A stretch of 64,000 bases of DNA from Microcella sp. (GTDB taxonomy: Bacteria; Actinomycetota; Actinomycetes; Actinomycetales; Microbacteriaceae): positions 124,001-188,000 of the forward strand of contig NZ_JAHHDS010000002.1 of the NCBI RefSeq assembly GCF_019739195.1. Reading direction: 5' to 3'. A program made the position numbers and the translations under genes. Below, piece by piece: positions 37,050 to 45,369 of this stretch (positions within the stretch are counted from its first letter, which is position 1; each line of letters begins with the position of its first letter). The notes under the pieces are model-generated. The model made no database searches. It worked only from the letters and a program-made list of their open reading frames with translations, and was not told the origin of the DNA.

Positions 37050-37856
37050 TCATTCTACGGGCGCGGCCTCGAACCAGGTTCCGACCTCATCGCCGCGCAG
37101 CGCCTCGGCGACCTGCGCTGCCGAGGTCAGCACCACGGGAACGCCCTGGGCGACGGCAAGCTTGGCAGCGGCGATCTTCGTGCCAGCTCCCCCGGTGCCG
37201 ACGCCGGCAGCACCGATCGAGCCGAGTTCGACGCCGCTCAGGTCGTCGTCGTGCGCGACGACGGCGATGCGCTCGGCACCGGGCTCATGCGGAGGCTTCG
37301 TGTAGAGCGCGTCGACATCGCTCAGCAGCACGAGCAGGTCAGCGCCGACGAGCTCGCTCACCATGCCAGCGAGTCGGTCGTTGTCGCCGAACCGGATCTC
37401 TTGCGTCGCCACGGTGTCGTTCTCATTGACGATGACGAGAATGCGCAGACCGAGCAAGCGCTCCATGGCGCGCTGCGCATTGCTGCGCGGGGTCGGATGC
37501 TCGAGGTCGGTCGCGGTGAGCAGCACCTGCCCGGCCACGATGCCGTAGCGGTCGAGGCTCTCTTGGTACCGGAAGATGAGCACGTTCTGACCTACTGCAG
37601 CCGCGGCCTGCTGCGTCGCGAGGTCGTGAGGCCGAGCATCCAGTCGCAGATACGGCATGCCCGTCGCGATGGCACCCGACGAGACCAGCACGACCTCGGT
37701 GCCGCGAGCGTGCGCGCTGGCCAGGGCATCGACGAGCGGGCCGATCTGAGCGGCGTTCTCGCCGCTGATCGACGACGAGCCCACCTTGACGACGACGCGT
37801 CGCGCACGCGTGACGGCATCGCGCCGGCTGCGCGCGGGGTCACGCTCAGTCGTCAT
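37050..37856 (-). CDS. proB: glutamate 5-kinase, short form
   Basis: A 268-residue amino-acid kinase that phosphorylates glutamate for proline synthesis. [11 protein letters not shown] at the N-terminus, [11 protein letters not shown] and [20 protein letters not shown] are present. The C-terminal PUA domain found in longer enzymes (about 370 residues) is absent. Its ATG overlaps the end of obg by 11 bp. Confidence 0.95.
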   Translation of the reverse strand: MTTERDPARSRRDAVTRARRVVVKVGSSSISGENAAQIGPLVDALASAHARGTEVVLVSSGAIATGMPYLRLDARPHDLATQQAAAAVGQNVLIFRYQESLDRYGIVAGQVLLTATDLEHPTPRSNAQRAMERLLGLRILVIVNENDTVATQEIRFGDNDRLAGMVSELVGADLLVLLSDVDALYTKPPHEPGAERIAVVAHDDDLSGVELGSIGAAGVGTGGAGTKIAAAKLAVAQGVPVVLTSAAQVAEALRGDEVGTWFEAAPVE

Positions 37857-39357
37857 CGTCGCCGCTCCAGATGCCCGCCTCTCGCTCGGCGTCGAGCTCG
37901 GCTCGTGCAGCAGCCTTGGCGTCCATGCGCTCGTGATAGGTCTGACGGCGCTGGCTCGTCGAGGGGCGGTTCGCCGCGTCGAGCCGGGGGTCGGTGCCGC
38001 GCGGAGCCGTCAGCAGCTCGGCCGCGCTCGTGAGCGTGGGCTCCCAATCGAAGATGACGCCGTCGCCCGGGCCGATCACGACGGTCGCGCCTGCGACCGC
38101 ACCGGCCGTGAAGAGCGCGTCTTCGATGCCAATCTTCGCGAGCCGGTCGGCGAGGTAGCCGACGGCCTCATCGTTGCGGAAGTCGGTCTGCTGCACCCAG
38201 CGCTCGGGTTTGGCGCCGATGATGCGATAGATCGGGCCGTCGCTGCCGCCTTCGACCACAATGCGGAACTCTTCGCGGTCGACGGGCTTCGGCCGCAGAA
38301 CGATGCGCTCGCGCACGACGGCCTCGGCCGCGCGAGCGGCGCGCTCGGTCTCGACGAGCTCGGCCATGGCGAAGGTCAGCGATCGCAAACCCTCGCGGCT
38401 CACAGCGCTGATCTCGAAGACGCGGTAGCCGCGCGCTTCGAGCTCAGGGCGCACGAACTCGGCAAGCTCGCGGCCCTCGGGCACGTCGATCTTGTTGAGG
38501 GCGACGAGCTGCGGGCGATCGAGCAGCGGAACCTGACCCTCGGGCACGGGGTAGGCAGCGAGCTCGGTCAGGATGATGTCGAGATCGCTGATCGGGTCGC
38601 GACCGGGCTCAAGCGTGGCGCAGTCGAGCACGTGCAACAGAGCGCTGCAGCGTTCGACGTGCCGCAAGAACTCGAGGCCGAGCCCCTTGCCCTCGCTCGC
38701 GCCCTCGATGAGGCCCGGCACATCGGCGACCGTGAAGCGCGACTCACCCGACTCGACGACACCCAGGTTGGGGTGCAGCGTCGTGAAGGGGTAGTCGGCG
38801 ATCTTCGGCCGCGCGGCAGAGAGTGCGGCGATGAGGCTCGACTTGCCCGCGCTCGGGTAGCCGACGAGCGCCACATCGGCGACCGTCTTGAGCTCGAGAA
38901 TGACATCGCCCTCCCAGCCCTCGGTGCCGAGCAGCGCGAAGCCGGGCGCCTTGCGCTTCGTGGTCGCGAGAGCCGCGTTGCCGAGTCCGCCTTGGCCACC
39001 GGGCGCGACGACGATGCGCATACCAGGCTCGTTGAGGTCGACGAGCTCGGTGCCGTCGGCGTCGCGCACGACCGTGCCGATCGGCACGGGCAGCACGAGG
39101 GGGCCGCCGGTGAAGCCCGAGCGGTTGTCGCCCATGCCGGGGCCGCCGTTCTCGCTCACCCGGTGCGGTCGGCGGTGGTAACCCAGCAGAGTGGTCTCGT
39201 GAGCATCCGCGACCAGCACGATGTCGCCGCCATCGCCGCCATTACCGCCATCGGGGCCGGCGAGCGGCTTGAACTTTTCACGGCGCACTGAGACGCAGCC
39301 GTGGCCGCCGTTCCCTGCGCGCAGGTGAAGGGTCACACGGTCGACGAATGTCGCCAT
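37846..39357 (-). CDS. obg: ribosome-associated GTPase Obg
   Basis: A 503-residue essential GTPase in late 50S assembly and stress signalling. The N-terminal glycine-rich Obg fold (about 1-160) begins [20 protein letters not shown]; the G domain has G1 [10 protein letters not shown]3 [10 protein letters not shown] and G4 NKID; a C-terminal OCT domain (about 345-430) and an acidic tail (GIWSGDDDD) follow. AAGGAGG lies 9 nt before the ATG. Standard actinobacterial context rplU-rpmA-obg-proB. Confidence 0.97.
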   Translation of the reverse strand: MATFVDRVTLHLRAGNGGHGCVSVRREKFKPLAGPDGGNGGDGGDIVLVADAHETTLLGYHRRPHRVSENGGPGMGDNRSGFTGGPLVLPVPIGTVVRDADGTELVDLNEPGMRIVVAPGGQGGLGNAALATTKRKAPGFALLGTEGWEGDVILELKTVADVALVGYPSAGKSSLIAALSAARPKIADYPFTTLHPNLGVVESGESRFTVADVPGLIEGASEGKGLGLEFLRHVERCSALLHVLDCATLEPGRDPISDLDIILTELAAYPVPEGQVPLLDRPQLVALNKIDVPEGRELAEFVRPELEARGYRVFEISAVSREGLRSLTFAMAELVETERAARAAEAVVRERIVLRPKPVDREEFRIVVEGGSDGPIYRIIGAKPERWVQQTDFRNDEAVGYLADRLAKIGIEDALFTAGAVAGATVVIGPGDGVIFDWEPTLTSAAELLTAPRGTDPRLDAANRPSTSQRRQTYHERMDAKAAARAELDAEREAGIWSGDDDD

Positions 39358-39436
39358 GATGGGGCCTCCTTCTGCTCTGCCGCGCCTGTGAATGTCGACA
39401 GCGGTGGTGCTGGTGATGCGATGGGGCTAACGGCGA

Positions 39437-39460
39437 AGGGGCGGGCCGAAGCCCGCCCCT
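39437..39460 (-). terminator. terminator/attenuator after rpmA
   Basis: A 10-bp stem (AGGGGCGGGC and complement) with a 4-nt loop lies between the rpmA stop and the obg start, so ribosomal-protein transcription can be reduced before obg. Confidence 0.7.
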
Positions 39461-39482
39461 CGCGTAAACTAAAGCAGCGCTG

Positions 39483-39734
39483 TTAGGCGTTGACGATATT
39501 GACGACCTTGCGGCCGCCCTTCTGGCCGAACTCGACCGAGCCCGCCGCGAGGGCGAACAGCGTGTCGTCGCCGCCACGGCCGACGTTGGCGCCGGGGTGG
39601 AAGTGCGTGCCGCGCTGACGGACGAGGATCTCGCCGGCCTTGACGACCTGGCCGCCGAACCGCTTCACACCCAGGTACTGGGGGTTCGAGTCGCGACCGT
39701 TGCGGGTAGAGGAAGCGCCCTTTTTGTGTGCCAT
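39483..39734 (-). CDS. rpmA: 50S ribosomal protein L27
   Basis: An 83-residue ribosomal protein located near the peptidyl transferase centre. [19 protein letters not shown] and [20 protein letters not shown] are diagnostic. No N-terminal cleavable extension as found in Firmicutes. It follows rplU by 18 bp. Confidence 0.98.
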   Translation of the reverse strand: MAHKKGASSTRNGRDSNPQYLGVKRFGGQVVKAGEILVRQRGTHFHPGANVGRGGDDTLFALAAGSVEFGQKGGRKVVNIVNA

Positions 39735-39752
39735 GTCTTCTTAGCGCCCTTC

Positions 39753-40061
39753 TTACTTGATGCCGGTGATCTTGACGCGGGTGAGGTCGGCGCGGAAACC
39801 CTGGCGCTTCTTGTACCCGGTCTTGTTCTTGAACTTCTGGATGACGATCTTCGGGCCGCGCAGGTCGCCCAGCACCTCGGCCGTGACCGTGATCTTCGCG
39901 AGCTTCTTGGCGTCGGTCGTGACCGTGTCACCGTCGACGTGCAGCACGGGGGTCAGCTGAATCGTGCCGTCTTCGCCCGCCTTGACGCGATCGAGCACGA
40001 CGATCGTGCCGACCTCGACCTTCTCCTGCCGCCCACCGGCGCGCACCACTGCGTAGACCAC
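39753..40061 (-). CDS. rplU: 50S ribosomal protein L21
   Basis: A 102-residue ribosomal protein starting [20 protein letters not shown] from a GTG at 40061 with AAAGGTGA upstream. The C-terminal [20 protein letters not shown] is typical. First gene of the cluster; its leader holds a hairpin at 40089-40104 (CGAGGA-N4-TCCTCG), and a TATTCT at 40198-40193 may be the -10. Confidence 0.98.
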   Translation of the reverse strand: MVYAVVRAGGRQEKVEVGTIVVLDRVKAGEDGTIQLTPVLHVDGDTVTTDAKKLAKITVTAEVLGDLRGPKIVIQKFKNKTGYKKRQGFRADLTRVKITGIK

Positions 40062-40271
40062 GTTTCACCTTTGCTCTGTTAGTTCTCTCGAGGACAACTC
40101 CTCGCCTCTCACGGGACGCCAGGGGCGCACCGCCATGAGGGAGAAATCTTGGGGGTATCGTCGCGGGCACAGCCCAGCGCACACCAACAGTCAAGAATAG
40201 CCGACGGCAGGATGCCCGGTCAAACGCGCCCGAATCGGGCACTCGCGACACCTCAGCCTACAATCACCAGC

Positions 40272-40544
40272 ATGGCCGTGCTGATCGACGAACCCGCGTG
40301 GCCCGCGCACGGGCGCCTCTGGGGGCACCTGGTGAGCGATGTCTCTCTCGACGAGCTGCACGCCTTCGCGCGCGCGGCGGGTATTCCCGAGCGCGGCTTC
40401 GATCACGACCACTACGACTACCCCGAAGAACGCCGCGGCGCGCTCATTGCACAGGGTGCTGAGCCGGTCTCGGGCCGCGAGCTCGTCGAGCGATTGCAGG
40501 CTTCCGGCCTACGGGTCAGTCAGCGCGAGAAGCGCGGGCTCTAA
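40272..40544 (+). CDS. DUF4031 family protein
   Basis: A 90-residue cytoplasmic protein typical of actinobacteria, starting MAVLIDEPAWPAHGRLWGHL with the family stretches LVSDVSLDELHAFARAAGIP and RGFDHDHYDYPEERR. The conserved His/Asp residues could bind metal, but no activity is known to me. TACAAT (40259-40264) ends seven bases before the ATG, so it is probably leaderless. Divergent from rplU. Confidence 0.85.
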   Translation: MAVLIDEPAWPAHGRLWGHLVSDVSLDELHAFARAAGIPERGFDHDHYDYPEERRGALIAQGAEPVSGRELVERLQASGLRVSQREKRGL

Positions 40545-40606
40545 GCAGCGCAGCCCACAGCGCCAGCAGCGCGGACTCTAGCCGATCGCAGCACGCATCG
40601 ACGAGC

Positions 40607-42094
40607 TCACCAGACGGGGCTGAAGCCCTCGAGCGTGCGCACGACGGCTCCGGTCTCGATGTCAACGATGACCGTCGTGATCGAGGTCGGGCGACCGTTC
40701 ACGCGGCGCCCGTCTGGCTCAGCATCCACGACCGAAGGTGTCACCTCGACGGCGACGAACTGGTCGTTGGGCGAGACGGCGAGACTGCCGATGCTGCCCC
40801 GGTCGTCGATGGTGCGCAGCAGCAGGCGCGAGGCTCCCGAGCCGTCGTCGGCGACCAGCAGTGTGCGAAAGGCGCCGCCCGTCGCATCAGGAATCGCGAC
40901 CTTCTGCACCCAGACCTCGCCGGAGGTGAAGATCGACTCGCCGCCGAACGCGAGCTCGCCCTCGAAGAGCGAGGGGTTCAGCCGCACCTCCTCACCCGAC
41001 TCGAGGTCGAGGTAGAGGCCTCCGAACGAGTCAGAACCCGTGAGCTTGCTCGCATCGGTCGACAACCCGTAGACCGTCGGCACCTGGTCGATCGGCAGCA
41101 CGAGGCCCGACCCGGCAAGGTCGACCTGCACGACCGTCTGGTCGAGCGCGTGCACGATGAGCGTCGAGCCATCGGGAAGGAATTCGCCCGTGATGATCGA
41201 GAGCGGCGTGCCGTCGAGGCCGACGACGGGGTTCACGGCGCGATCGCCGGCGAGGTCGATGACGGCGAGCGTGTTCGAGTAGGGCGGAATGCCCTGCGCC
41301 TCACCCTCGACGGGCGTGCTCGTCAGCACGACCCCGAGCAGTGTGCCGATCGGCGGCGCGATGAGCTGCTGCACGCGCACGCCCTCGGGCAGTCGGATCT
41401 GCTCGAGCGCCCCGCCCGCTACGGGCTGCACCGACTCGAGCACGCTGCCGCCCTCGCCATCGTCGCGCGCGAGCACGATGACCCCCTCGACGGGCGCGAA
41501 GTGCTGGATGCCCTCTGCCGCCACGACCACCTCGCCGCGGCCCGAGCCGAGAAGCGGCGCGCTCAGCACCTCATCGCCCGCCTCGTCGCGGTCGAGGTAG
41601 AGCACGCTGCCGGGCGCCGTCGTGAAGCGATGCGTGAAGTCAGAGGTGGCGTCGCGCGCGGTCGCTCCGACATCGCGCACCTCGACCGTGTACTCGGTCG
41701 AGTAGCGCAGCCGCTGCTCGAACTGCACGACGAGCAGATCGTCTTGTACCGAGATGGTGAAGGGCGCGGCAGGCGTGATGATGACCTGCTCGGCGGTCAC
41801 CTCGGCGAGCGGCTGGTTGGCGAACAGGCGCAACTGGGTGCCCGCCTGCTCGGTGACCCGCTGGGGGTCGACGACGGCCGAGCTGAGCTTGGGGCCCTGC
41901 AGGGTTCCGAGCAGGAGGAAAACCGCCGAGACGACCGCGAGAACGCCGGCGAGCATCCAGAACGTGCGATCGAAGCGGCGCAGGGCGCGCTGAACGCGCA
42001 GTCGATGCGAGTGCGCCGCGACACGCGACGCCGCCGAGCCCTGTTGAGCCGACGACGGCGACGCGTGATCGGGCTCAGAAGAGGTAGGGCTCAC
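40607..42094 (-). CDS. membrane-anchored propeller-like protein
   Basis: A 495-residue protein with one N-terminal helix (about residues 45-63, FWMLAGVLAVVSAVFLLLG) and an extracytoplasmic beta-rich part. Residues 75-150 resemble an Ig-like Big domain, and the rest contains propeller-like strands (SIGSLAVSPNDQFVAVEVTP, VIVDIETGAVVRTLEG). No catalytic motif. Its GTG lies inside the end of the TIGR03943 gene (20-bp overlap), so it belongs to that three-gene operon. Confidence 0.7.
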   Translation of the reverse strand: MSPTSSEPDHASPSSAQQGSAASRVAAHSHRLRVQRALRRFDRTFWMLAGVLAVVSAVFLLLGTLQGPKLSSAVVDPQRVTEQAGTQLRLFANQPLAEVTAEQVIITPAAPFTISVQDDLLVVQFEQRLRYSTEYTVEVRDVGATARDATSDFTHRFTTAPGSVLYLDRDEAGDEVLSAPLLGSGRGEVVVAAEGIQHFAPVEGVIVLARDDGEGGSVLESVQPVAGGALEQIRLPEGVRVQQLIAPPIGTLLGVVLTSTPVEGEAQGIPPYSNTLAVIDLAGDRAVNPVVGLDGTPLSIITGEFLPDGSTLIVHALDQTVVQVDLAGSGLVLPIDQVPTVYGLSTDASKLTGSDSFGGLYLDLESGEEVRLNPSLFEGELAFGGESIFTSGEVWVQKVAIPDATGGAFRTLLVADDGSGASRLLLRTIDDRGSIGSLAVSPNDQFVAVEVTPSVVDAEPDGRRVNGRPTSITTVIVDIETGAVVRTLEGFSPVW

Positions 42095-42839
42095 GCGGCT
42101 GCTCCACCGCCTCGACGGTGTCGGGCTCGATGACGATGGCCTGGGTGCTCGACCGCGAGGGGTTGCTCACGAACGGCCCCGAGACCTCGACCCACGCACC
42201 CTCGTCGACCGTCGACTGCCAGCCCGGCAGGTAGACGGGCACACCGAGCGGCTGCGCGTCGACGGCGCAGCACGTGACCACGAAGCGCGAGACGTAGAAC
42301 ATGTTGTCGGGGTCGTCGCTGTCGGGGGTCACGAAGCCGAGCAAGGCCGTGGCGGGCTTGCCGTCGAAGAACGAGAGGTCGCTTGTCTGCCGCAGCACCG
42401 ACGACCACTCGCGCACCGTGAAGCGCGCGATCGCCTCTGCGTCGGCCGTCGAGGCCTGCTCGAGGTCGGCGGTGTTCGTGCTCGCGGTCGCGTTCACCTC
42501 GCGCTGCTCGGCGGTCGCGGTGCTGAGCGTCGCGGGTGGGATGACCAGCATGCCGAGCGTGAACACCCCTGCGATGGCGGCTGCCGTGAGGCCGAGCATC
42601 CGTTCGCGACGAGGCAGTGGCGCCTCATGATCGTCATCGTGGTCGCGGCGCGTCGTGACGGCGAGCACCGAGAGTACGACCGCGATGACCGACATGATCA
42701 CCGTGAACAGGATGTAGCGGGGGTGGATGTAGAGCACGAGCTGCCCGCTGTAGGCAAGCCAGAGCGTGATGGCGGCCATCGTGCCGATGATGACGACACC
42801 GCGCCAGCGTTGCACGGCACGCGAGAGACGGTTAGGCAA
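42075..42839 (-). CDS. TIGR03943/DUF1980 family permease-associated protein
   Basis: A 254-residue protein with two to three N-terminal helices and a C-terminal extracytoplasmic domain containing FVVTCCAVDAQPLGVPVYLP, the conserved Cys-bearing signature of this family. It pairs with the DUF318-type permease encoded just upstream, as in the YcgQ-YcgR pair. It starts with a TTG at 42839 that overlaps the permease stop by 8 bp. Substrate unknown. Confidence 0.8.
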   Translation of the reverse strand: MPNRLSRAVQRWRGVVIIGTMAAITLWLAYSGQLVLYIHPRYILFTVIMSVIAVVLSVLAVTTRRDHDDDHEAPLPRRERMLGLTAAAIAGVFTLGMLVIPPATLSTATAEQREVNATASTNTADLEQASTADAEAIARFTVREWSSVLRQTSDLSFFDGKPATALLGFVTPDSDDPDNMFYVSRFVVTCCAVDAQPLGVPVYLPGWQSTVDEGAWVEVSGPFVSNPSRSSTQAIVIEPDTVEAVEQPREPYLF

Positions 42840-43902
42840 GGTAGTTCACCACCAGTCCGAGGGTGAGGCTCAGCAGACCCACGACCGTCGTCAGCTGCAC
42901 GAGCGTTCGGGTCGTGTAGGTCGTGCGCATGAGCGCGAGCATCTTGATGTCGACGATCGGACCGAAGACGAGGAAGGCGACGATCGATCCGGGCAGGAAG
43001 GTCGAGGCGAAGGGCAGGATGAAGAACGAGTCGACGTTCGCGCAGATCGAGATGATGAAGGCGAGTGCCATCATGGCGAGCACGCTGAACAGCGGGTCGC
43101 TGCCGAGCGCGACGAGCACGTCGCGCGGCACGATCACTTGAATGCCGCCGGCGACGAGCGCGCCGATGACCAGAGCGGGCAGCAGAATGCTCGACTCGCG
43201 CACGAACAGGTCGAGCGTCTGTTCGCGCTTGTTGCGCGAGTGCGAGTGTCCGTCGTCGAGCCGGCACTGGTCAGCGAAGCGGCCGCTCAGCAGGCTCATC
43301 GGCTCGGGGTGCTTGCTGAACAGCCAGCCGAGAATGTTCGCGATCGCGAAGCCGCCGAGCAGGCGCGCAATGAGAATGCCGTCGTCAAAGCCGAACGCCT
43401 GGTGCGTCGTGATGATCGTGATCGGGTTGAGAATCGGCGCAGCGACGAGGAACACCATCGATTCAGGAATCGTGAACCCGCGCCGCACGAGCCCGCGCGC
43501 GAGCGGCACGTTGCCGCACTCGCACACCGGCAAAAACATGCCGAACAGGGAAATCACGGCCCGCCGCCCCCACTGATTGCGGGGCAGGATGCGCAATAGC
43601 CAGGCTTCCGGAATCCACACCTGCACGAGAATCGACAGCACGATGCCGAGCACGATGAACGGCAACGATTCGACGAGCACGCTCGTCGAGAGGGTGAGCA
43701 GGTCTTGCACCGGGTTCGGGATGCCCGCATCGAGATTCTCGGCCGTGAACGCCCGCACGGCCACGAGGCCGATGAGCACCGCGGTCGCACTTGCCGCCCA
43801 CGCGATGTGCACCGGGCGCATGCGCCGAGTGCCCTCGTGCTCGGCGTGGTCGTGACCCGCGTGCGGGTCGACCCGCTCGAGGTCGGGCTGGCTCTGCGTC
43901 AC
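42832..43902 (-). CDS. permease, UPF0718/DUF318 family
   Basis: A 356-residue membrane protein with about eight to nine helices. The family signature is FLPVCECGNVPLARGLVRRG, with a Cys pair that could bind metal, and a second copy-like region follows a His-rich linker (LDDGHSHSRNKREQ). An N-terminal His-rich stretch (HAGHDHAEHEG) is also present. The GTG at 43902 is preceded by TAGACT (43915-43910) at seven bases, so it appears leaderless. His clusters suggest a metal-related substrate; inference only. Confidence 0.8.
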   Translation of the reverse strand: MTQSQPDLERVDPHAGHDHAEHEGTRRMRPVHIAWAASATAVLIGLVAVRAFTAENLDAGIPNPVQDLLTLSTSVLVESLPFIVLGIVLSILVQVWIPEAWLLRILPRNQWGRRAVISLFGMFLPVCECGNVPLARGLVRRGFTIPESMVFLVAAPILNPITIITTHQAFGFDDGILIARLLGGFAIANILGWLFSKHPEPMSLLSGRFADQCRLDDGHSHSRNKREQTLDLFVRESSILLPALVIGALVAGGIQVIVPRDVLVALGSDPLFSVLAMMALAFIISICANVDSFFILPFASTFLPGSIVAFLVFGPIVDIKMLALMRTTYTTRTLVQLTTVVGLLSLTLGLVVNYLA

Positions 43903-43912
43903 GGATTCCAGT

Positions 43913-44362
43913 CTAGGCAGGCTTCATGGTGGCAGCCGTGAGCGAAACCTTCCGGGTCTCCAGCACGACCCGGCTAGACAATCCCACAACACCAGGCAGC
44001 GGAACGGTCTTGCCTAACGTCGTCACGACTGCAACCTCCGAGAAGAAGGCCGTCCGAGCGCCTTTGCTCATGAAACCTGCATAGGGCTCGGCCAGCAGTC
44101 GAGCGAACACGTCCCAGGTGTACGTGCGCTTTCGCAACCAGCTGACGCACACGATGCCATCTTCTGTGAGCCACACTCCGAGCATGTGAGCGCGAACGGT
44201 GACCAACAAGAACCAGGCCCATACGAACGCAACCACCACGAAGACAGGGTCAGGTCGAGTCACCTCGAAGTTGCTCACCACGGCGAGAGTTGCCACCACG
44301 AGTACGAACCAAGAGAAGCTCAGAGTCACCGTCGTGAGCCCGCGAACTCTTTGAGTGCTCAC
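43913..44362 (-). CDS. small membrane protein with PH-like domain, unknown function
   Basis: A 149-residue protein with two N-terminal helices (about 10-30 and 40-60) followed by a short beta-rich region (LGVWLTEDGIVCVSWLRKRT) like the bacterial PH domains found in two-helix membrane proteins. Its GTG overlaps the stop of the nucleotidyltransferase gene (GTGA). No HEPN-domain signature is present, so it is not an evident partner of that protein. Confidence 0.6.
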   Translation of the reverse strand: MSTQRVRGLTTVTLSFSWFVLVVATLAVVSNFEVTRPDPVFVVVAFVWAWFLLVTVRAHMLGVWLTEDGIVCVSWLRKRTYTWDVFARLLAEPYAGFMSKGARTAFFSEVAVVTTLGKTVPLPGVVGLSSRVVLETRKVSLTAATMKPA

Positions 44363-44688
44363 AGCGGCACGGCTTCGGCCCGGATTCGATCCATCATGGG
44401 TCCCGTCCCCCGGTCAGACACGATGTCGACGTTGCGTCCGAGCAATTCTTCAACGTCGGCCATGAAACCCGCGAGGTCGAAGAGTGATGCGTCGTGGGCG
44501 GGGTGCACGAGCAAATCGAGGTCGGAGTCGGGCCTGGCATCACCGCGAGCGACCGAGCCGAAGACCCGCACATGAGCGAGCTTTCGCTGCTCTGCCGCAC
44601 GGAGGATCAGTTCACGCGACGCCCTCAACCGCTCTGCAGTCAAAACTCGGAGCGACTGCTCGAGGCTCGCGACCGTCGAGCTTCTCAT
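44359..44688 (-). CDS. MNT-domain nucleotidyltransferase (antitoxin-like)
   Basis: A 109-residue minimal nucleotidyltransferase. VFGSVARGDARPDSDLDLLV carries the GS and DxD catalytic pattern. Such proteins usually act as antitoxins that AMPylate a HEPN toxin, but no HEPN gene is adjacent; its operon partner is the PH-like membrane protein. TATCAT (44701-44696) ends seven bases before the ATG, so it appears leaderless. Confidence 0.8.
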   Translation of the reverse strand: MRSSTVASLEQSLRVLTAERLRASRELILRAAEQRKLAHVRVFGSVARGDARPDSDLDLLVHPAHDASLFDLAGFMADVEELLGRNVDIVSDRGTGPMMDRIRAEAVPL

Positions 44689-44810
44689 GGTCGCGATGAT
44701 AACGCGGACGTATCAGGGCCGAGCAGTTACGACGTCCCGCGGGTGCATTGTGGACTCGCTCTGGCCCGCGCCGCCCGCAGGGTGTCAGAGGTCGCGAGTA
44801 CCATGCCCTT

Positions 44811-45032
44811 ATGGTCGATCCACTACTCATGGAGCAGGTGAAGCGCCTCGATGTCGCAGGACGCCTCGAGCTGATCGGCGAACTCTGGCAATCACTCGAC
44901 CACGACGAGCTCGAGGTCACTCACGCAGACAATGCCCTTATCGACGAACGACTTGACGACATGAAGCGTCACCCAGATGCGAGTGCGTCGTGGGACGACG
45001 TGGCGGCTCGGTTGCGCGCACGTCTGCCGTGA
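44811..45032 (+). CDS. antitoxin of a RelE-type toxin-antitoxin pair (addiction module, TIGR02574 type)
   Basis: A 73-residue acidic protein (VKRLDVAGRLELIGELWQSL, then LIDERLDDMKRHPDASASWD) of the small antitoxin family that precedes RelE/ParE toxins. TACCAT (44799-44804) ends six bases before the ATG, so it is probably leaderless. The toxin start codon overlaps its stop (GTGA). It probably binds and neutralises the toxin and may repress the operon. Confidence 0.8.
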   Translation: MVDPLLMEQVKRLDVAGRLELIGELWQSLDHDELEVTHADNALIDERLDDMKRHPDASASWDDVAARLRARLP

Positions 45033-45334
45033 CGGCAACCGTCGTCCTTCGCGAAGCCGCCCAGCGCGATATCGAGCTCGCACTCGACTGGTACCTTGCT
45101 GTCGCCCCTGAGTACGCAGATCGATTTCTGTCAGATCTCGATGCCACTCTCCGCGGCGTTGCTGACGCTCCGCGCGCATATCGTTCTGTCTACGGCCACG
45201 TTCGGCGCGCGGCACTGCGCCGATTTCCGTACCTCGTGTGGTTCATCTACCTCGACGACACCGACTCGGTCGTCGTGCTCGCCGTGACTCACCAGAGACA
45301 AGATCCGAAGGTCGTGAAAACCGCCGCGCTCTAG
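45029..45334 (+). CDS. RelE/ParE family toxin
   Basis: A 101-residue basic protein with the RelE/ParE pattern: REAAQRDIELALDWYLAVAP, then the core ALRRFPYLVWFIYLDDTDSV and VVLAVTHQRQDPKVVK at the C-terminus. Family members cleave mRNA on the ribosome (RelE) or inhibit gyrase (ParE). It starts at a GTG overlapping the antitoxin stop and converges on rne. Confidence 0.82.
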   Translation: MTATVVLREAAQRDIELALDWYLAVAPEYADRFLSDLDATLRGVADAPRAYRSVYGHVRRAALRRFPYLVWFIYLDDTDSVVVLAVTHQRQDPKVVKTAAL

Positions 45335-45369
45335 CAAGCGCGCGCACTTGACCGACGGGTGACTCAGTT

